From Enterobacterales bacterium (lineage in GTDB: Bacteria; Pseudomonadota; Gammaproteobacteria; Enterobacterales; Enterobacteriaceae): a stretch of DNA of 32,796 nucleotides. A program made the translations under genes and the position numbers. Below, piece by piece: positions 1 through 11,106 of the stretch (position 1 is its first letter; each line of letters starts with the position of its first letter). Below the pieces are notes generated by a model. It saw only the letters and a program-made list of their open reading frames with translations. It was not told where the DNA came from and did no database searches. Location of the stretch: positions 1-32,796 of the forward strand of contig JAATFX010000103.1 of assembly GCA_015654925.1 (NCBI GenBank), given 5' to 3'.

Positions 1-1
1 T

Positions 2-460
2 ATGTTCCGTGGGGCAACGTTGGTTAACCTCGACAGCAAAGGCAGGCTCGCCGTGCCGACCCGTTACCGGGATAAGCTGATTGAGGAAACGGAGGGCTTG
101 ATGGTCTGCACCATTGACCTTCACCAACCATGCCTGTTGCTTTACCCGCTGCCTGAATGGGAAACCATTGAACAAAAGCTGTCGCGCCTGTCGAGTATGA
201 ATCCCGCCGAACGCCGTGTTCAGCGTTTGTTGCTGGGGCATGCCAGTGAATGTCAGATGGACGGCGCCGGTCGGTTGTTAATCGCGCAAACATTACGGCT
301 GCATGCCGGACTTACCAAACAAGTGATGCTGGTCGGACAATTCAATAAGTTTGAGTTGTGGGATGAACAGACCTGGTATCAACAAGTCAAGGACGATATA
401 GACGCTGAATTGTCGGCACAGGAACCATTGTCTGTGCGACTACAAGACTTGTCACTATAG
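2..460 (+). CDS. mraZ: Transcriptional regulator MraZ
   Basis: MraZ is an AbrB/SpoVT-fold DNA-binding protein that heads the dcw cluster and, in E. coli, represses its own promoter through direct repeats upstream. The protein has 152 residues, the usual length. The two tandem half-domains each carry the family DxxGR signature: [14 protein letters not shown] near residues 10-23 and MDGAGRLLI near residues 86-94. The ATG is at the second base of the window, so its ribosome-binding site, promoter and MraZ operator are not visible. rsmH follows after only 2 bp, as expected for the first two genes of the operon. The N-terminus [15 protein letters not shown] matches the family, so the start is very likely correct. 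Confidence 0.96.
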   Translation: MFRGATLVNLDSKGRLAVPTRYRDKLIEETEGLMVCTIDLHQPCLLLYPLPEWETIEQKLSRLSSMNPAERRVQRLLLGHASECQMDGAGRLLIAQTLRLHAGLTKQVMLVGQFNKFELWDEQTWYQQVKDDIDAELSAQEPLSVRLQDLSL

Positions 461-462
461 CT

Positions 463-1407
463 ATGGCAGAAACTTATCAACATACCACCGTCTTGCTGGA
501 CGAAGCGGTAAACGGCCTGAACCTGCGCCCCAATGGCACTTACATTGACGGCACGTTTGGGCGCGGTGGTCATTCACGTCTCATTCTGTCTCAATTGGGG
601 GCGGAGGGACGGCTGCTGGCTATTGATCGCGATCCACAAGCCATTGAAGCCGCGCGGGCGATCGCCGATCCCCGTTTCAGCATCATCCACGGCCCGTTTT
701 CCGCCATGGCGGAGTATATGGACGAGCGCGAGCTCACCGGCCGTATCGACGGCATCCTGCTGGATTTGGGCGTCTCATCGCCGCAGCTCGACGATCCGGA
801 ACGCGGATTTTCTTTTATGCGCGACGGCCCGCTGGATATGCGCATGGATACCACCCGCGGCCTGTCCGCGGCCGAATGGCTGGCCAAGGCGGATGCCGAC
901 GATATCGCCTGGGTGTTGAAGACCTTTGGCGAAGAACGGTTCGCCAAGCGCATCGCCCAGGCCATCGTGGAAAAAAACCAGCAGGCGCCGATGACCCGCA
1001 CCCATGAATTGGCCGAGCTTATCGTCAACGCCAGCCCGTTTCGCGAGAAGCATAAGCATCCGGCCACCCGCAGTTTTCAGGCGATCCGGATTTATATCAA
1101 TAGCGAGCTGGAAGAGCTGGAGCGCGCCCTCGACGGCGCGCTGGGCGTGCTGGCACCCGGCGGCCGCCTGTCGGTGATCAGCTTTCACTCGCTGGAAGAC
1201 CGGCTGGTCAAACGTTTTATCCGCGACCATAGCCGCGGTCCACAGGTGCCGGCGCGCATGCCGCTCACCGAGGCGCAAATCGCCGAGCAGGGCGGCAAGG
1301 CCCAGCTTAAACCGGTGGGGAAAATGCAGCCCTCCGAAGACGAGGTGGCGGAGAACCCTCGCGCCCGCAGTTCGGTTTTACGTTTTGCCGAGAAGCTGCC
1401 GCTATGA
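463..1407 (+). CDS. rsmH: 16S rRNA (cytosine(1402)-N(4))-methyltransferase RsmH
   Basis: RsmH (formerly MraW) is the SAM-dependent enzyme that N4-methylates C1402 in the decoding centre of 16S rRNA. The 314-residue protein has the expected length. The SAM-binding motif [11 protein letters not shown] is at residues 29-38, followed by [10 protein letters not shown], and [12 protein letters not shown] forms the next conserved block. The C-terminal half contains [13 protein letters not shown], a strong family signature. The gene starts 2 bp after mraZ and its TGA overlaps the ftsL start (ATGA), which indicates translational coupling. Nothing is odd about it. Confidence 0.97.
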   Translation: MAETYQHTTVLLDEAVNGLNLRPNGTYIDGTFGRGGHSRLILSQLGAEGRLLAIDRDPQAIEAARAIADPRFSIIHGPFSAMAEYMDERELTGRIDGILLDLGVSSPQLDDPERGFSFMRDGPLDMRMDTTRGLSAAEWLAKADADDIAWVLKTFGEERFAKRIAQAIVEKNQQAPMTRTHELAELIVNASPFREKHKHPATRSFQAIRIYINSELEELERALDGALGVLAPGGRLSVISFHSLEDRLVKRFIRDHSRGPQVPARMPLTEAQIAEQGGKAQLKPVGKMQPSEDEVAENPRARSSVLRFAEKLPL

Positions 1408-1724
1408 TGGGCAACGAACGCCACGGACTGGTCGGCGTGATCGGCGGCGACTTGCTGCGCAAAGGCAAGATACCGGTGATTTTGCTGATCGCCGTGCTGG
1501 TGTCGGCGATTCTGGTGGTGACGACCACGCATGAAACGCGGCGCCTGACCGCCCAGCGCGAGCAACTGGTATTAGAACGCGATGCGCTGGATATCGAATG
1601 GCGCAACCTGATCCTGGAAGAAAATGCGCTCGGCGATCACAGCCGCGTAGAGCGCTTCGCTACCGAAAAATTAATGATGCAACATGTCGATCCTTCACAG
1701 GAAAATATTGTGGTTCAACCTTAA
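1404..1724 (+). CDS. ftsL: Cell division protein FtsL
   Basis: FtsL is a small bitopic inner-membrane protein that forms the FtsQLB complex and helps activate FtsWI at the septum. It has 106 residues with a short cytoplasmic N-terminus, one membrane segment at about residues 22-43, and a periplasmic coiled coil whose [20 protein letters not shown] block is the conserved family core. E. coli FtsL is about 15 residues longer at the N-terminus. Here no usable start lies further upstream in frame, so the short form starting at the ATGATG overlap with rsmH is chosen; the second ATG (1407) is equally possible. ftsI begins 25 bp downstream. Confidence 0.95.
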   Translation: MMGNERHGLVGVIGGDLLRKGKIPVILLIAVLVSAILVVTTTHETRRLTAQREQLVLERDALDIEWRNLILEENALGDHSRVERFATEKLMMQHVDPSQENIVVQP

Positions 1725-1749
1725 CGCCAACGGAAAACATAAAAATTAG

Positions 1750-3513
1750 ATGAAAGCCGCGCGAGCGATAAAATTGAAACGCTATGTAGATCAGGCCAGC
1801 TTTGTCAGCTGGCGTTTTGCGTTGTTGTGCGGCTGTATTTTACTGGCGTTGCTGGGCCTGGTATTCCGGGTCGGTTATCTGCAGGTGATTAATCCGGACA
1901 TGCTGGTGCGCGAAGGGGATATGCGCTCGCTGCGCGTGCAGGAAGTGCCTACCGCGCGCGGCATGATAAGCGACAGGGCGGGCCGACCGCTGGCGGTCAG
2001 CGTGCCGGTAAATGCCGTCTGGGCCGACCCGAAAGAGCTTAACGAGCACGGCGGCATCTCCGTGGACAGCCGCTGGAAAGCGCTGTCCGACGCATTGTCC
2101 ATTCCCCTCGATCAATTATCCACGCGCATCAATGCCAATCCCAAAGGCCGTTTTGTTTATCTGGCGCGCCAGGTGAATCCGGCGATTGGCGATTACATCC
2201 ATAAGCTTAAGCTGCCGGGCATCTATCTGCGCCAGGAATCCAGGCGCTACTATCCCGCCGGACAGGTTACCTCCCATCTTATCGGCGTGACCGATATCGA
2301 CAGCAAGGGGGTCGAAGGGGTGGAAAAAAGCTTCGACCGCTGGCTTACCGGCCAGCCCGGCGAGCGGACGGTGCGCAAGGACCGCTTCGGGCGGGTGATC
2401 GAAGATATCTCCACCGTGGACAGCCAGGCGGCGCATAACCTGGTGCTGAGCATTGACGAACGGCTGCAGGCGCTGGTTTATCGCGAGCTGAACAATGCGG
2501 TGGCGTTTAATAAAGCGGAGTCCGGCACCGCCGTACTGGTGGATGTGAATACCGGCGAAGTGCTGGCCATGGCCAACAGCCCCTCCTACAACCCGAACAA
2601 CAAGCTGGGCATCACCAAAGACGTGATGCGCAACCGCGCCATTACCGATATTTTCGAACCGGGTTCCACCGTGAAGCCGATGGTGGTCATGACCGCGCTG
2701 CAGCGCGGCGTGATTAAAGAAAACAGCGTGCTCAACACCGTACCTTATTATATTAACGGCCATGAAATCAAAGACGTGGCCCGCTATTCCGAGCTGACCC
2801 TCACCGGGGTTTTGCAAAAATCGAGTAACGTCGGCGTATCCAAGCTGGCGTTAGCGATGCCCTCCTCGGCGCTGGTAGATACTTACTCGCGTTTTGGTTT
2901 GGGTAAAGCGACCAATTTGGGGTTGGTCGGAGAAAGCAGTGGCTTATTTCCCCATAAACAACGGTGGTCTGACATAGAGAGGGCCACCTTCTCTTTCGGC
3001 TACGGGCTAATGGTAACGCCGTTACAGTTAGCGCGTGTCTATGCAACGGTGGGCAGCCTGGGCATTCTGCGCCCGCTGTCGATAACCAAAGTCGACCCGC
3101 CGGTGGCGGGCGAGCGCGTATTCCCAGAACCGCTGGTGCGCACCGTGGTGCATATGATGGAAAGCGTCGCGCTGCCCGGCGGCGGCGGCACCAAGGCGGC
3201 CATCAAAGGTTATCGTATCGCCATTAAAACGGGCACGGCCAAAAAGGTCGGGCCCGACGGCCAGTATATCAACAAATACATCGCCTATACCGCCGGCGTC
3301 GCGCCGGCCAGCCAGCCCCGGTTTGCCCTGGTCGTGGTCATTAACGACCCGCAGGCCGGCAAGTATTACGGCGGTGCGGTTTCAGCACCGGTGTTTGGCG
3401 CCATTATGGGCGGCGTATTGCGCACAATGAACGTGGAACCGGATGCACTTCCCACCGGAGATAACAATGACATGGCTATTAAATTAAAAGAGGGATCAGG
3501 TGACCGATCTTAA
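1750..3513 (+). CDS. ftsI: Peptidoglycan D,D-transpeptidase FtsI (PBP3)
   Basis: FtsI is the septum-specific class B penicillin-binding protein that cross-links peptidoglycan made by FtsW. The 587-residue protein has a cytoplasmic tail, one membrane anchor at about residues 22-42, a pedestal domain and a C-terminal transpeptidase domain. The active-site triad of motifs is intact: S306-T-V-K309, S358-S-N360 and K493-T-G-T496. The reading frame overlaps the murE start by 14 bp. In E. coli the C-terminus is trimmed by the protease Prc; the tail here (ending GSGDRS) is of similar length. It is the target of beta-lactams such as aztreonam and piperacillin in related species. Confidence 0.97.
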   Translation: MKAARAIKLKRYVDQASFVSWRFALLCGCILLALLGLVFRVGYLQVINPDMLVREGDMRSLRVQEVPTARGMISDRAGRPLAVSVPVNAVWADPKELNEHGGISVDSRWKALSDALSIPLDQLSTRINANPKGRFVYLARQVNPAIGDYIHKLKLPGIYLRQESRRYYPAGQVTSHLIGVTDIDSKGVEGVEKSFDRWLTGQPGERTVRKDRFGRVIEDISTVDSQAAHNLVLSIDERLQALVYRELNNAVAFNKAESGTAVLVDVNTGEVLAMANSPSYNPNNKLGITKDVMRNRAITDIFEPGSTVKPMVVMTALQRGVIKENSVLNTVPYYINGHEIKDVARYSELTLTGVLQKSSNVGVSKLALAMPSSALVDTYSRFGLGKATNLGLVGESSGLFPHKQRWSDIERATFSFGYGLMVTPLQLARVYATVGSLGILRPLSITKVDPPVAGERVFPEPLVRTVVHMMESVALPGGGGTKAAIKGYRIAIKTGTAKKVGPDGQYINKYIAYTAGVAPASQPRFALVVVINDPQAGKYYGGAVSAPVFGAIMGGVLRTMNVEPDALPTGDNNDMAIKLKEGSGDRS

Positions 3514-4987
3514 TTTGCGCGAATTGCTCGCTCCCTGGGTGCCTTCGGCGCCGGAGCTGAGACTTCGGGACATGACGCTTGACAGCCGCACCGCGGCCGC
3601 CGGCGATCTGTTCGTGGCTATCGCCGGCCATAAAGCAGACGGGCGCAGCTATATTCCCCAGGCTATTGCGCAAGGTGTGGCCGCCGTGGTGGCCGAAGCG
3701 GACGGCGAGGCGCGGGACGGCGAACTGCGCGAACTGCACGGCGTCCCGGTAATTTATCTTAGCGGGCTTAATCAGCGCCTGTCGGCCCTGGCCGGCCGTT
3801 TTTACCATCAGCCCTCCCAGGCGCTGCGGCTGGTTGGCGTGACCGGCACCAACGGCAAGACCACCACGACCCATCTACTGGCGCAGTGGACGCAGTTGCT
3901 GGGCGAAACCAGCGCCGTGATGGGCACCGTGGGCAACGGCCTGTTCGGCCAAATCATCGCGGCGGAGAACACCACCGGCTCGGCCATCGATATCCAGCTG
4001 ATGCTGCATCAATTGCAGGGCCAGGGGGCGACGTTCGCCGCCATGGAAGTATCGTCCCACGGCCTGGTGCAGCATCGGGTGGCTGATTTGCATTTCGCCG
4101 CCGCCGCCTTCACCAACCTGAGCCGCGATCACCTCGATTACCACGGCGACATGGCGCATTACGAAGCCGCGAAGTGGCAATTATTCGCCGATGACAAGGT
4201 CGGACAGCGCATTATCAACGCCGATGACGCGGTGGGCCAGCGCTGGCTGGCCCGGTTGCCGGACGCGGTGGCGGTGGCCATGAACGGCCGCCTGCCGCAA
4301 CCCCGGCCCGCCCGCTGGCTGCTGGCCGGCGACGTGCAATATCATAATACCGGCGTGGATATCCATTTCGATTCCAGTTGGGGCCCGGGGCGGGTTAAAA
4401 GCCGCCTGATCGGCGAGTTCAACGTCAGCAATCTCTTGCTGGCCCTCGGCACGCTGCTGGCGCTGGACTATCCACTGGAAACCCTGACGCGGACCGCCGG
4501 CATGCTGCAATCGGTATGCGGGCGCATGGAAGTTTTCCATGCGCCCGGCAAGCCTACCGTCGTGGTGGATTATGCCCATACGCCGGATGCGCTGGAAAAA
4601 GCGCTGGCGGCGGCGCGTCTGCACTGCCATGGCAAACTGTGGTGCGTGTTCGGCTGCGGCGGCGATCGGGATAAAGGCAAGCGCCCGCTGATGGGCGGCA
4701 TCGCCGAGCAGTACGCCGACCGGGTGGTGATAACCGATGACAATCCGCGCGGCGAAGCGCCGATGGCGATTATTAACGATATTCTGGCGGGTTTGCTGAA
4801 TGCGGGCGGGGCCACGGTTATCCCGGGCCGGGCCGAAGCGGTCACCAGCGCGATTATGCAGGCCGGGGAACAGGATGTGGTGCTGGTGGCCGGTAAAGGC
4901 CATGAGGATTACCAACTGATCGGCCAGCGGCGGCTGGATTACTCCGATCGCACTACCGTGGCGCGCTTGCTGGGGGCCATCGCATGA
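3500..4987 (+). CDS. murE: UDP-MurNAc-L-Ala-D-Glu:meso-diaminopimelate ligase MurE
   Basis: MurE is the cytoplasmic ATP-dependent ligase that adds meso-diaminopimelate as the third residue of the peptidoglycan stem peptide. At 495 residues it equals the E. coli length. The ATP-binding loop [10 protein letters not shown] is at residues 113-122 and the DNPR motif that selects meso-DAP rather than lysine is at residues 414-417. The chosen start is a GTG inside the end of ftsI, preceded by an AGGGATCAG-type ribosome-binding site; the product [10 protein letters not shown] matches the family from its first residue. Its stop overlaps the murF start (ATGA). DAP-type peptidoglycan is therefore expected. 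Confidence 0.97.
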   Translation: MTDLNLRELLAPWVPSAPELRLRDMTLDSRTAAAGDLFVAIAGHKADGRSYIPQAIAQGVAAVVAEADGEARDGELRELHGVPVIYLSGLNQRLSALAGRFYHQPSQALRLVGVTGTNGKTTTTHLLAQWTQLLGETSAVMGTVGNGLFGQIIAAENTTGSAIDIQLMLHQLQGQGATFAAMEVSSHGLVQHRVADLHFAAAAFTNLSRDHLDYHGDMAHYEAAKWQLFADDKVGQRIINADDAVGQRWLARLPDAVAVAMNGRLPQPRPARWLLAGDVQYHNTGVDIHFDSSWGPGRVKSRLIGEFNVSNLLLALGTLLALDYPLETLTRTAGMLQSVCGRMEVFHAPGKPTVVVDYAHTPDALEKALAAARLHCHGKLWCVFGCGGDRDKGKRPLMGGIAEQYADRVVITDDNPRGEAPMAIINDILAGLLNAGGATVIPGRAEAVTSAIMQAGEQDVVLVAGKGHEDYQLIGQRRLDYSDRTTVARLLGAIA

Positions 4988-6357
4988 TTAGCGTATCCCT
5001 GCGCGACCTCGCGCCGCTGCTCAACGCCGAATTCATCGGCGCGCGCACCGCCCTTGATACCACCGTCGGCGCAGTGTCCACCGATTCGCGCGCCATCGGC
5101 GAAGCCTGCCTGTTCATCGCGCTGATCGGGGAGAACTTCGACGCCCATGATTTCGCCCACCGGGCGGTGAGCGCGGGCGCCGCGGCGCTATTGGTAAGTA
5201 AGCGCTTACCGGTGGATGCGCCGCAGTTGCTGGTGGCCGATACCCGCCGCGCCCTGGGGCTGCTCGCCGCCTGGGTGCGCCAACAGGTGCCGGCCAGGGT
5301 AGTGGCGCTTACCGGCTCCTCGGGTAAAACCTCGGTCAAGGAAATGACCGCCGCCATCCTGCGCCAGTGCGGTCAGGTGCTGTATACCGACGGTAACTTT
5401 AATAATGATATCGGCGTGCCGCTCACGCTGTTGAGACTGACGCCCGCGGATGATTTCGCGGTGATCGAGCTCGGCGCCAATCATATCGGCGAGATTGCCT
5501 ATACGACCGATCTCGTGCGCCCGGAAGCGGCGCTGGTCAACAATCTCTCCGCCGCCCATCTGGCCGGGTTCGGTTCGCTGAGCGGGGTGGCCCAGGCCAA
5601 AGGCGAGATTTTCGGCAGCCTGCCGCCGCACGGCCGCGCCATTATCAATGCCGATAGCCACGACTGGCCCCACTGGCAAGCCCTGCTGCAACATAAAGAC
5701 GTGTGGCGTTTCTCGCCGCAGCAAGGCGCCGCGGTGGATTTTTATGCCAGCGATATCGCCTCGTCCCATGCCGGGGTGGATTTCACCCTGCATTCGCCGC
5801 TGGGCGCATGCCAGGTGCGACTGCCGCTGCCGGGGCGCCACAATGTGGCCAACGCCCTGGCGGCCAGCGCGCTGGCGCTGGCGGTGGGCGCCACCCTTGA
5901 GGCGGTCAGCCGCGGCCTGTCCCGGTTAACCGCCGTGCCGGGACGCCTGTTCCCCATCACCCTGGGCGAGGGCAAGTTATTATTGGACGACAGCTATAAC
6001 GCCAATGTCGGTTCGATGACCGCCGCCGCGCAGGTGCTGGCCGAGATGCCCGGCTACCGGGTGATGGCGGTGGGCGATATGGCGGAACTGGGGGATGAGG
6101 AGGTGCAGTGCCACCGCCAGGTAGGCGATGCCATTCGTATGGCGGGCATCGATAAAGTATTAAGCGTCGGGACGCTGAGCCGGTTTATCGGCGAGGCCAG
6201 CGGCCGGGGCGAACATTTTCAGGATCAGGCGTCGCTGACTTCCCGTCTGGCGCAGTTACTGTCTGAGCACGCGGTAATTACCCTATTAGTCAAAGGTTCA
6301 CATAGTTCCGCGATGGAGCAGGTAGTACATGCGTTACAGGAGAAAGCAACATGTTAG
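4984..6357 (+). CDS. murF: UDP-MurNAc-tripeptide:D-alanyl-D-alanine ligase MurF
   Basis: MurF joins the D-Ala-D-Ala dipeptide to the UDP-MurNAc-tripeptide, finishing the cytoplasmic pentapeptide precursor. The 457-residue protein has the Mur ligase three-domain layout, with the ATP-binding loop [13 protein letters not shown] around K115 and the central-domain signature [10 protein letters not shown] near residue 340. It overlaps murE by 4 bp and mraY by 7 bp, so translation is probably coupled across the three genes. Its dipeptide substrate normally comes from DdlB encoded four genes later; here ddlB is missing, so MurF depends on a D-Ala-D-Ala ligase encoded outside this window. Confidence 0.97.
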   Translation: MISVSLRDLAPLLNAEFIGARTALDTTVGAVSTDSRAIGEACLFIALIGENFDAHDFAHRAVSAGAAALLVSKRLPVDAPQLLVADTRRALGLLAAWVRQQVPARVVALTGSSGKTSVKEMTAAILRQCGQVLYTDGNFNNDIGVPLTLLRLTPADDFAVIELGANHIGEIAYTTDLVRPEAALVNNLSAAHLAGFGSLSGVAQAKGEIFGSLPPHGRAIINADSHDWPHWQALLQHKDVWRFSPQQGAAVDFYASDIASSHAGVDFTLHSPLGACQVRLPLPGRHNVANALAASALALAVGATLEAVSRGLSRLTAVPGRLFPITLGEGKLLLDDSYNANVGSMTAAAQVLAEMPGYRVMAVGDMAELGDEEVQCHRQVGDAIRMAGIDKVLSVGTLSRFIGEASGRGEHFQDQASLTSRLAQLLSEHAVITLLVKGSHSSAMEQVVHALQEKATC

Positions 6358-7433
6358 TCTGGCTGGCCGAACATTTGGTCCAATTTTATTCGGGCTTTAA
6401 CGTCTTTTCATATTTGACGTTCCGCGCCATTGTCAGTCTGTTGACTGCATTATTTATCTCGTTATGGATGGGGCCGCACATGATCGCCTGGTTGCAGAAA
6501 TTGCAAATCGGCCAGGTGGTGCGCAGCGACGGGCCGGAGTCCCATTTCAGCAAACGCGGCACCCCCACCATGGGCGGGCTGATGATCCTCACATCCATTA
6601 CGATTTCGGTACTGATGTGGGCCTATCCGTCCAACCCGTATGTCTGGTGCGTGCTGTTCGTATTGCTGGGATACGGCGTGGTGGGGTTTATCGATGACTA
6701 CCGCAAGGTGGTGCGCAAGGATACCAAGGGACTGATTGCCCGCTGGAAGTATTTCTGGCAGTCGGTGATTGCGCTGGCGGTGGCGTTCACCATGTACACG
6801 GTGGGCAAGGGCACGCCCGCCACCCAACTGGTGGTGCCGTTTTTCAAAGACATCATGCCGCAACTGGGCTTGCTATACGTGTTGCTGGCCTATTTTGTTA
6901 TCGTCGGCACCAGCAACGCGGTCAACCTGACCGACGGGCTGGACGGCCTGGCGATAATGCCGACGGTGTTCGTCGCCGCCGGGCTGGCGCTGGTGGCCTG
7001 GGCCACCGGTAATATGAATTTCGCCAATTATCTGCATATTCCCTATATCCGCTTCGCGGGGGAACTGGTGATTGTCTGTACCGCCATCGTCGGCGCCGGA
7101 TTGGGGTTTCTCTGGTTCAACACTTATCCGGCGCAGGTTTTTATGGGGGATGTCGGTTCCCTGGCCCTGGGCGGCGCGCTTGGCACTATTGCCGTCCTGC
7201 TGCGCCAGGAGTTCCTGCTGGTGATCATGGGCGGGGTATTTGTCATGGAAACCATGTCGGTCATTTTGCAGGTGGGTTCGTTTAAACTGCGCGGCCAGCG
7301 GATTTTCCGCATGGCGCCGATTCATCATCATTACGAACTGAAAGGCTGGCCGGAACCGCGCGTGATCGTGCGCTTTTGGATAATTTCGCTAATGCTGGTC
7401 CTGATTGGACTGGCGACGCTTAAGGTACGGTAA
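6351..7433 (+). CDS. mraY: Phospho-N-acetylmuramoyl-pentapeptide transferase MraY
   Basis: MraY is the polytopic inner-membrane enzyme that transfers phospho-MurNAc-pentapeptide from UDP to undecaprenyl phosphate, giving lipid I. It has 360 residues, identical to E. coli, with about ten hydrophobic segments. The catalytic and magnesium-binding residues are in place: D115-D116 in GFIDDYRKV, the [10 protein letters not shown] block, D267 in [13 protein letters not shown], and the HHHYELKGW motif near the C-terminus. The ATG overlaps the end of murF by 7 bp and a purine-rich AGGAGA lies just upstream within murF. murD begins 2 bp after the stop. Confidence 0.98.
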   Translation: MLVWLAEHLVQFYSGFNVFSYLTFRAIVSLLTALFISLWMGPHMIAWLQKLQIGQVVRSDGPESHFSKRGTPTMGGLMILTSITISVLMWAYPSNPYVWCVLFVLLGYGVVGFIDDYRKVVRKDTKGLIARWKYFWQSVIALAVAFTMYTVGKGTPATQLVVPFFKDIMPQLGLLYVLLAYFVIVGTSNAVNLTDGLDGLAIMPTVFVAAGLALVAWATGNMNFANYLHIPYIRFAGELVIVCTAIVGAGLGFLWFNTYPAQVFMGDVGSLALGGALGTIAVLLRQEFLLVIMGGVFVMETMSVILQVGSFKLRGQRIFRMAPIHHHYELKGWPEPRVIVRFWIISLMLVLIGLATLKVR

Positions 7434-7435
7434 TC

Positions 7436-8752
7436 ATGACGGATTATCAGGGTAAAAAAGTCGTCATTATCGGGTTGGGCTTAACCGGCCTCTCCTGCGT
7501 GGATTTTTTTATCAGCCGGGGCGTTACGCCGCGCATGATGGACACCCGTTTTAACCCGCCCGGCCTGGATAAGCTTGCCGCCAATGTGGAACGCCACCTG
7601 GGCGGCCTAAATGAAGACTGGCTGCTGGACGCGGATCTGATCGTGGCCAGCCCCGGCGTGGCGCTGGCCCATCCGGCGCTGAGCGCCGCCGCGGATGCCG
7701 GGGTGGAAATCGTCGGCGATATCGAATTGTTTTGCCGGGAAGCCCGCGCGCCTATCGTGGCCATCACCGGGTCCAACGGTAAAAGCACCGTAACCATGCT
7801 GGTGGGCGAGATGGCCAAAAGCGCCGGTTGGCAGGTCGGCGTGGGCGGCAATATCGGCTGGCCGGCGCTGATGCTGCTTGAGCGGCCCTGCCGGCTCTAC
7901 GTGCTGGAGCTGTCGAGCTTCCAACTGGAAACCACGTCCAGCCTGCGGGCGGATGCCGCCACGATCCTGAATGTCACCGAGGATCATATGAATCGCTACC
8001 CGCTGGGGATGCAGCAGTATCGCGCCGCCAAGCTGCGGGTTTATGAACAGGCGCGGATATGCGTAATCAACGCCGATGACGTCCTGACCCTGCCGGTACG
8101 GGGCCGCGATGCGCGCTGCGTCAGTTTTGGCGTCGCCGCGGGCGACTACCGCCTTGATGTGCGCCAAAACCGCCAATGGCTGACCGTTAACGGCGAAAAC
8201 GTATTGGCCGCCGATGAAATGCACCTCACCGGCCGCCATAACTATACCAATGCCCTGGCGGCGCTGGCGCTGGCCGACGCGGTATCCGTGCCGCGCGATG
8301 CCAGCCTGCGGGCGCTGAAAACCTTTACCGGTTTGGCCCATCGCTTCCAACTGGCCCATGAACAGCGGGGCGTGCGCTGGATTAATGATTCCAAAGCCAC
8401 CAACGTCGGCAGCACCGAAGCGGCGCTGAACGGCTTGGCGGTGGCGGGCACCTTGCACCTGCTACTGGGCGGCGACGGCAAGGGAGCGGATTTCGGTCCC
8501 CTGCTGCCGCTGCTGCAAGGCGAGCGGCTCCGGCTGTACTGCTTTGGCCGCGACGGTGAGCAGCTGGCCATGCTACGCCCGGAAGTTTCCGTCCTGACCG
8601 AAACTATGGAACAAGCCATGCGGCTGATTGCGCAACAGGTACAGGCGGGGGATATGGTGTTGCTGTCGCCCGCCTGCGCCAGCCTCGATCAGTTCCGCAG
8701 TTTCGAGCATCGCGGCGACGAGTTCGCCCGCCTGGCTAAGGAGTTGGGCTGA
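7436..8752 (+). CDS. murD: UDP-MurNAc-L-alanine:D-glutamate ligase MurD
   Basis: MurD adds D-glutamate to UDP-MurNAc-L-alanine in the cytoplasm. The 438-residue protein equals E. coli in length. It has an N-terminal Rossmann-like UDP-binding domain starting [12 protein letters not shown], the ATP-binding loop [11 protein letters not shown] with K116, and the conserved [13 protein letters not shown] block of the C-terminal part, which contributes to substrate binding. It sits between mraY (2 bp gap) and ftsW, whose ATG overlaps the last base of the murD stop. The order is the standard enterobacterial one. Confidence 0.97.
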   Translation: MTDYQGKKVVIIGLGLTGLSCVDFFISRGVTPRMMDTRFNPPGLDKLAANVERHLGGLNEDWLLDADLIVASPGVALAHPALSAAADAGVEIVGDIELFCREARAPIVAITGSNGKSTVTMLVGEMAKSAGWQVGVGGNIGWPALMLLERPCRLYVLELSSFQLETTSSLRADAATILNVTEDHMNRYPLGMQQYRAAKLRVYEQARICVINADDVLTLPVRGRDARCVSFGVAAGDYRLDVRQNRQWLTVNGENVLAADEMHLTGRHNYTNALAALALADAVSVPRDASLRALKTFTGLAHRFQLAHEQRGVRWINDSKATNVGSTEAALNGLAVAGTLHLLLGGDGKGADFGPLLPLLQGERLRLYCFGRDGEQLAMLRPEVSVLTETMEQAMRLIAQQVQAGDMVLLSPACASLDQFRSFEHRGDEFARLAKELG

Positions 8753-9954
8753 TGCGTATGCCGGGGCTGAGCCATTTTGGCGGACTGAAAGATTGGATCA
8801 TGGGCGTGCGAGACGTCGAAGCGCCCACCAATGTGCTTTACGACCGCACCCTGCTTTGGCTGACCCTGGGTCTGGCATGTCTGGGTTTTGTTATGGTGAC
8901 CTCCGCGTCGATGCCTATCGGCCAGCGGTTGTCGGACGACCCGTTTTATTTCGCCAAACGCGATGCGTTTTATCTCGCGCTGGCGTTCGGCCTGTCGCTG
9001 GTGACCCTGCGCATTCCGATGGAGGTTTGGCAGCGCTACAGCTCGACCATGCTGCTGATCACCATGGTCATGTTGCTGGTGGTGCTGGTGGTGGGGAGTT
9101 CGGTAAACGGCGCTTCGCGCTGGATAGCCCTTGGCCCGCTGCGTATCCAGCCGGCGGAGTTATCCAAGCTGTCGCTGTTTTGCTATCTGGCCAGCTACCT
9201 GGTGCGCAAGGTCGAAGAGGTGCGCACCAACTTCTGGGGTTTTTGTAAACCCATGGGCGTGATGGTGGTGCTGGCGGTGCTGCTGCTGGCGCAGCCGGAT
9301 TTGGGGACGGTGGTGGTGCTGTTCGTGACTACCTTGGCCATGCTGTTTTTGGCCGGCGCCAAGCTGTGGCAGTTTTTGTCGATTATCGGCTCGGGCATTT
9401 TCGCCGTGGTGCTGCTGGTTATCGCCGAACCCTACCGCATGCGGCGCGTAACCTCGTTTTGGGACCCCTGGCAGGACCCGTTCGGCAGCGGTTATCAGTT
9501 GACGCAGTCGCTGATGGCCTTTGGCCGCGGTGAATTCTGGGGCCAGGGCCTGGGTAATTCGGTGCAGAAACTGGAATATCTGCCGGAAGCGCATACTGAC
9601 TTCATCTTCGCTATTTTAGGTGAAGAACTCGGGTATTTCGGTGTGGTTTTGGCTCTGTTGATGGTATTCTTCGTCGCTTTTCGCGCCATGTCCATCGGTC
9701 GTAAAGCGCTGGAGATCGATCAGCGGTTTTCGGGTTTCCTGGCCTGCGCCATCGGTATCTGGTTCAGTTTCCAGGCATTGGTGAACGTCGGCGCGGCGGC
9801 GGGCATGCTGCCCACCAAAGGGTTGACCCTGCCGTTGATCAGTTATGGTGGTTCCAGTTTGTTAATTATGTCCACGGCAATCGTATTGTTATTGCGTATT
9901 GATTATGAAACGCGCCTGACCAAGGCCCAGGCATTTGTCCGGGGGCCGAGATGA
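8752..9954 (+). CDS. ftsW: Septal peptidoglycan glycosyltransferase FtsW
   Basis: FtsW is the SEDS-family polytopic membrane protein that polymerises lipid II into glycan strands at the septum with FtsI. The 400-residue protein has about ten membrane segments. Family signatures are visible: [18 protein letters not shown], the large periplasmic loop with the [19 protein letters not shown] block, [16 protein letters not shown], and [16 protein letters not shown] from about residue 354. It starts at the last base of murD and overlaps murG by 4 bp (ATGA). The MRMPGLSHF start fits the family, and a few residues at the N-terminus may vary. E. coli FtsW is slightly longer (414). Confidence 0.97.
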   Translation: MRMPGLSHFGGLKDWIMGVRDVEAPTNVLYDRTLLWLTLGLACLGFVMVTSASMPIGQRLSDDPFYFAKRDAFYLALAFGLSLVTLRIPMEVWQRYSSTMLLITMVMLLVVLVVGSSVNGASRWIALGPLRIQPAELSKLSLFCYLASYLVRKVEEVRTNFWGFCKPMGVMVVLAVLLLAQPDLGTVVVLFVTTLAMLFLAGAKLWQFLSIIGSGIFAVVLLVIAEPYRMRRVTSFWDPWQDPFGSGYQLTQSLMAFGRGEFWGQGLGNSVQKLEYLPEAHTDFIFAILGEELGYFGVVLALLMVFFVAFRAMSIGRKALEIDQRFSGFLACAIGIWFSFQALVNVGAAAGMLPTKGLTLPLISYGGSSLLIMSTAIVLLLRIDYETRLTKAQAFVRGPR

Positions 9955-11018
9955 GCGAAAAATCCAGGCGGTTAATGGTGATGGCGGGCGGTACCGGCGG
10001 ACACGTATTCCCCGGGCTGGCCGTGGCTCATCATCTGATGGCGCAGGGCTGGCAGGTGCGCTGGCTGGGCACCGCCGATCGGATGGAAGCCGATTTGGTG
10101 CCGAAAAACGGCATCGAGATTGATTTTATCCGCATCTCCGGCCTGCGCGGCAAAGGGCTGCGCGCGCAGCTGAGCGCGCCGGTGCGCATCTGGCGCGCGG
10201 TGCGCCAGGCCAAAGCCATTATGCGCGCCTTCCAGCCGGACGTGGTGCTGGGCATGGGCGGTTATGTTTCCGGCCCCGGCGGCCTGGCGGCCTGGCTGTG
10301 CGGCGTGCCGATCGTGCTGCACGAGCAAAACGGCATCGCCGGCCTGACCAACCGCTGGTTAGCGAAGATTGCCAAAAAAGTATTGCAGGCATTCCCCGGC
10401 GCGTTTGCGCACGCCGATGTGGTGGGCAACCCGGTACGTACCGATGTGCTGGCGCTGGCGCCGCCGGCGGAACGCCTGGCGAATCGCCAGGGGCCGATAC
10501 GGGTGCTGGTTATCGGCGGCAGCCAAGGCGCGCGCATTCTTAACCAGACCATGCCCGACGTCGCCGCGCGGCTGGGAGAGCGCATTACCCTATGGCATCA
10601 GGTGGGCAAAGGGGCGCTGGCGGATGTCACCCGCGCCTACGGCAAAGTGGGGCAGGGCGGTCATAAAATCACCGAATTTATCGATGACATGGCGGCGGCC
10701 TACGCGTGGGCCGATGTGGTGGTTTGCCGCTCCGGCGCCCTGACGGTCAGTGAAATCGCCGCCGCCGGACTGCCGGCGATCTTTGTGCCTTTCCAGCATA
10801 AAGACCGGCAGCAGTATTGGAATGCGCGGCCGCTGGAGCTGGCGGGCGCGGCAAAAATTATCGAACAACCGCAGTTCTCGGCGGCGAGCGTGAGCGATAC
10901 GCTGGCCGGCTGGGATCGGGCGACGCTGCTGGCGATGGCGCTAAGCGCCAGGAAAGCGGCGATTCCGGACGCGACGGAGCGGGTAGCGCGGGAAGTAGCG
11001 GCGGCGGCGCAAGCCTGA
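9951..11018 (+). CDS. murG: UDP-GlcNAc:lipid I N-acetylglucosaminyltransferase MurG
   Basis: MurG is a peripheral inner-membrane GT-B glycosyltransferase that adds GlcNAc to lipid I to give lipid II. The 355-residue protein equals E. coli in length. The N-domain glycine-rich loop GGTGGH is at residues 13-18, followed by [12 protein letters not shown] and [14 protein letters not shown]. The C-domain carries [10 protein letters not shown] and the UDP-GlcNAc-binding [15 protein letters not shown] region. The start overlaps ftsW by 4 bp. An 88-bp gap separates it from murC, the longest spacing so far in the cluster. Confidence 0.97.
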   Translation: MSEKSRRLMVMAGGTGGHVFPGLAVAHHLMAQGWQVRWLGTADRMEADLVPKNGIEIDFIRISGLRGKGLRAQLSAPVRIWRAVRQAKAIMRAFQPDVVLGMGGYVSGPGGLAAWLCGVPIVLHEQNGIAGLTNRWLAKIAKKVLQAFPGAFAHADVVGNPVRTDVLALAPPAERLANRQGPIRVLVIGGSQGARILNQTMPDVAARLGERITLWHQVGKGALADVTRAYGKVGQGGHKITEFIDDMAAAYAWADVVVCRSGALTVSEIAAAGLPAIFVPFQHKDRQQYWNARPLELAGAAKIIEQPQFSAASVSDTLAGWDRATLLAMALSARKAAIPDATERVAREVAAAAQA

Positions 11019-11106
11019 ACGGGCCGGGCTGCCATGATAACGACATTTACCGGGCGGACCCGTGGTTCTCCCGGTTGAGAAATCAAATTAATTAAGTGGT
11101 TAAAAC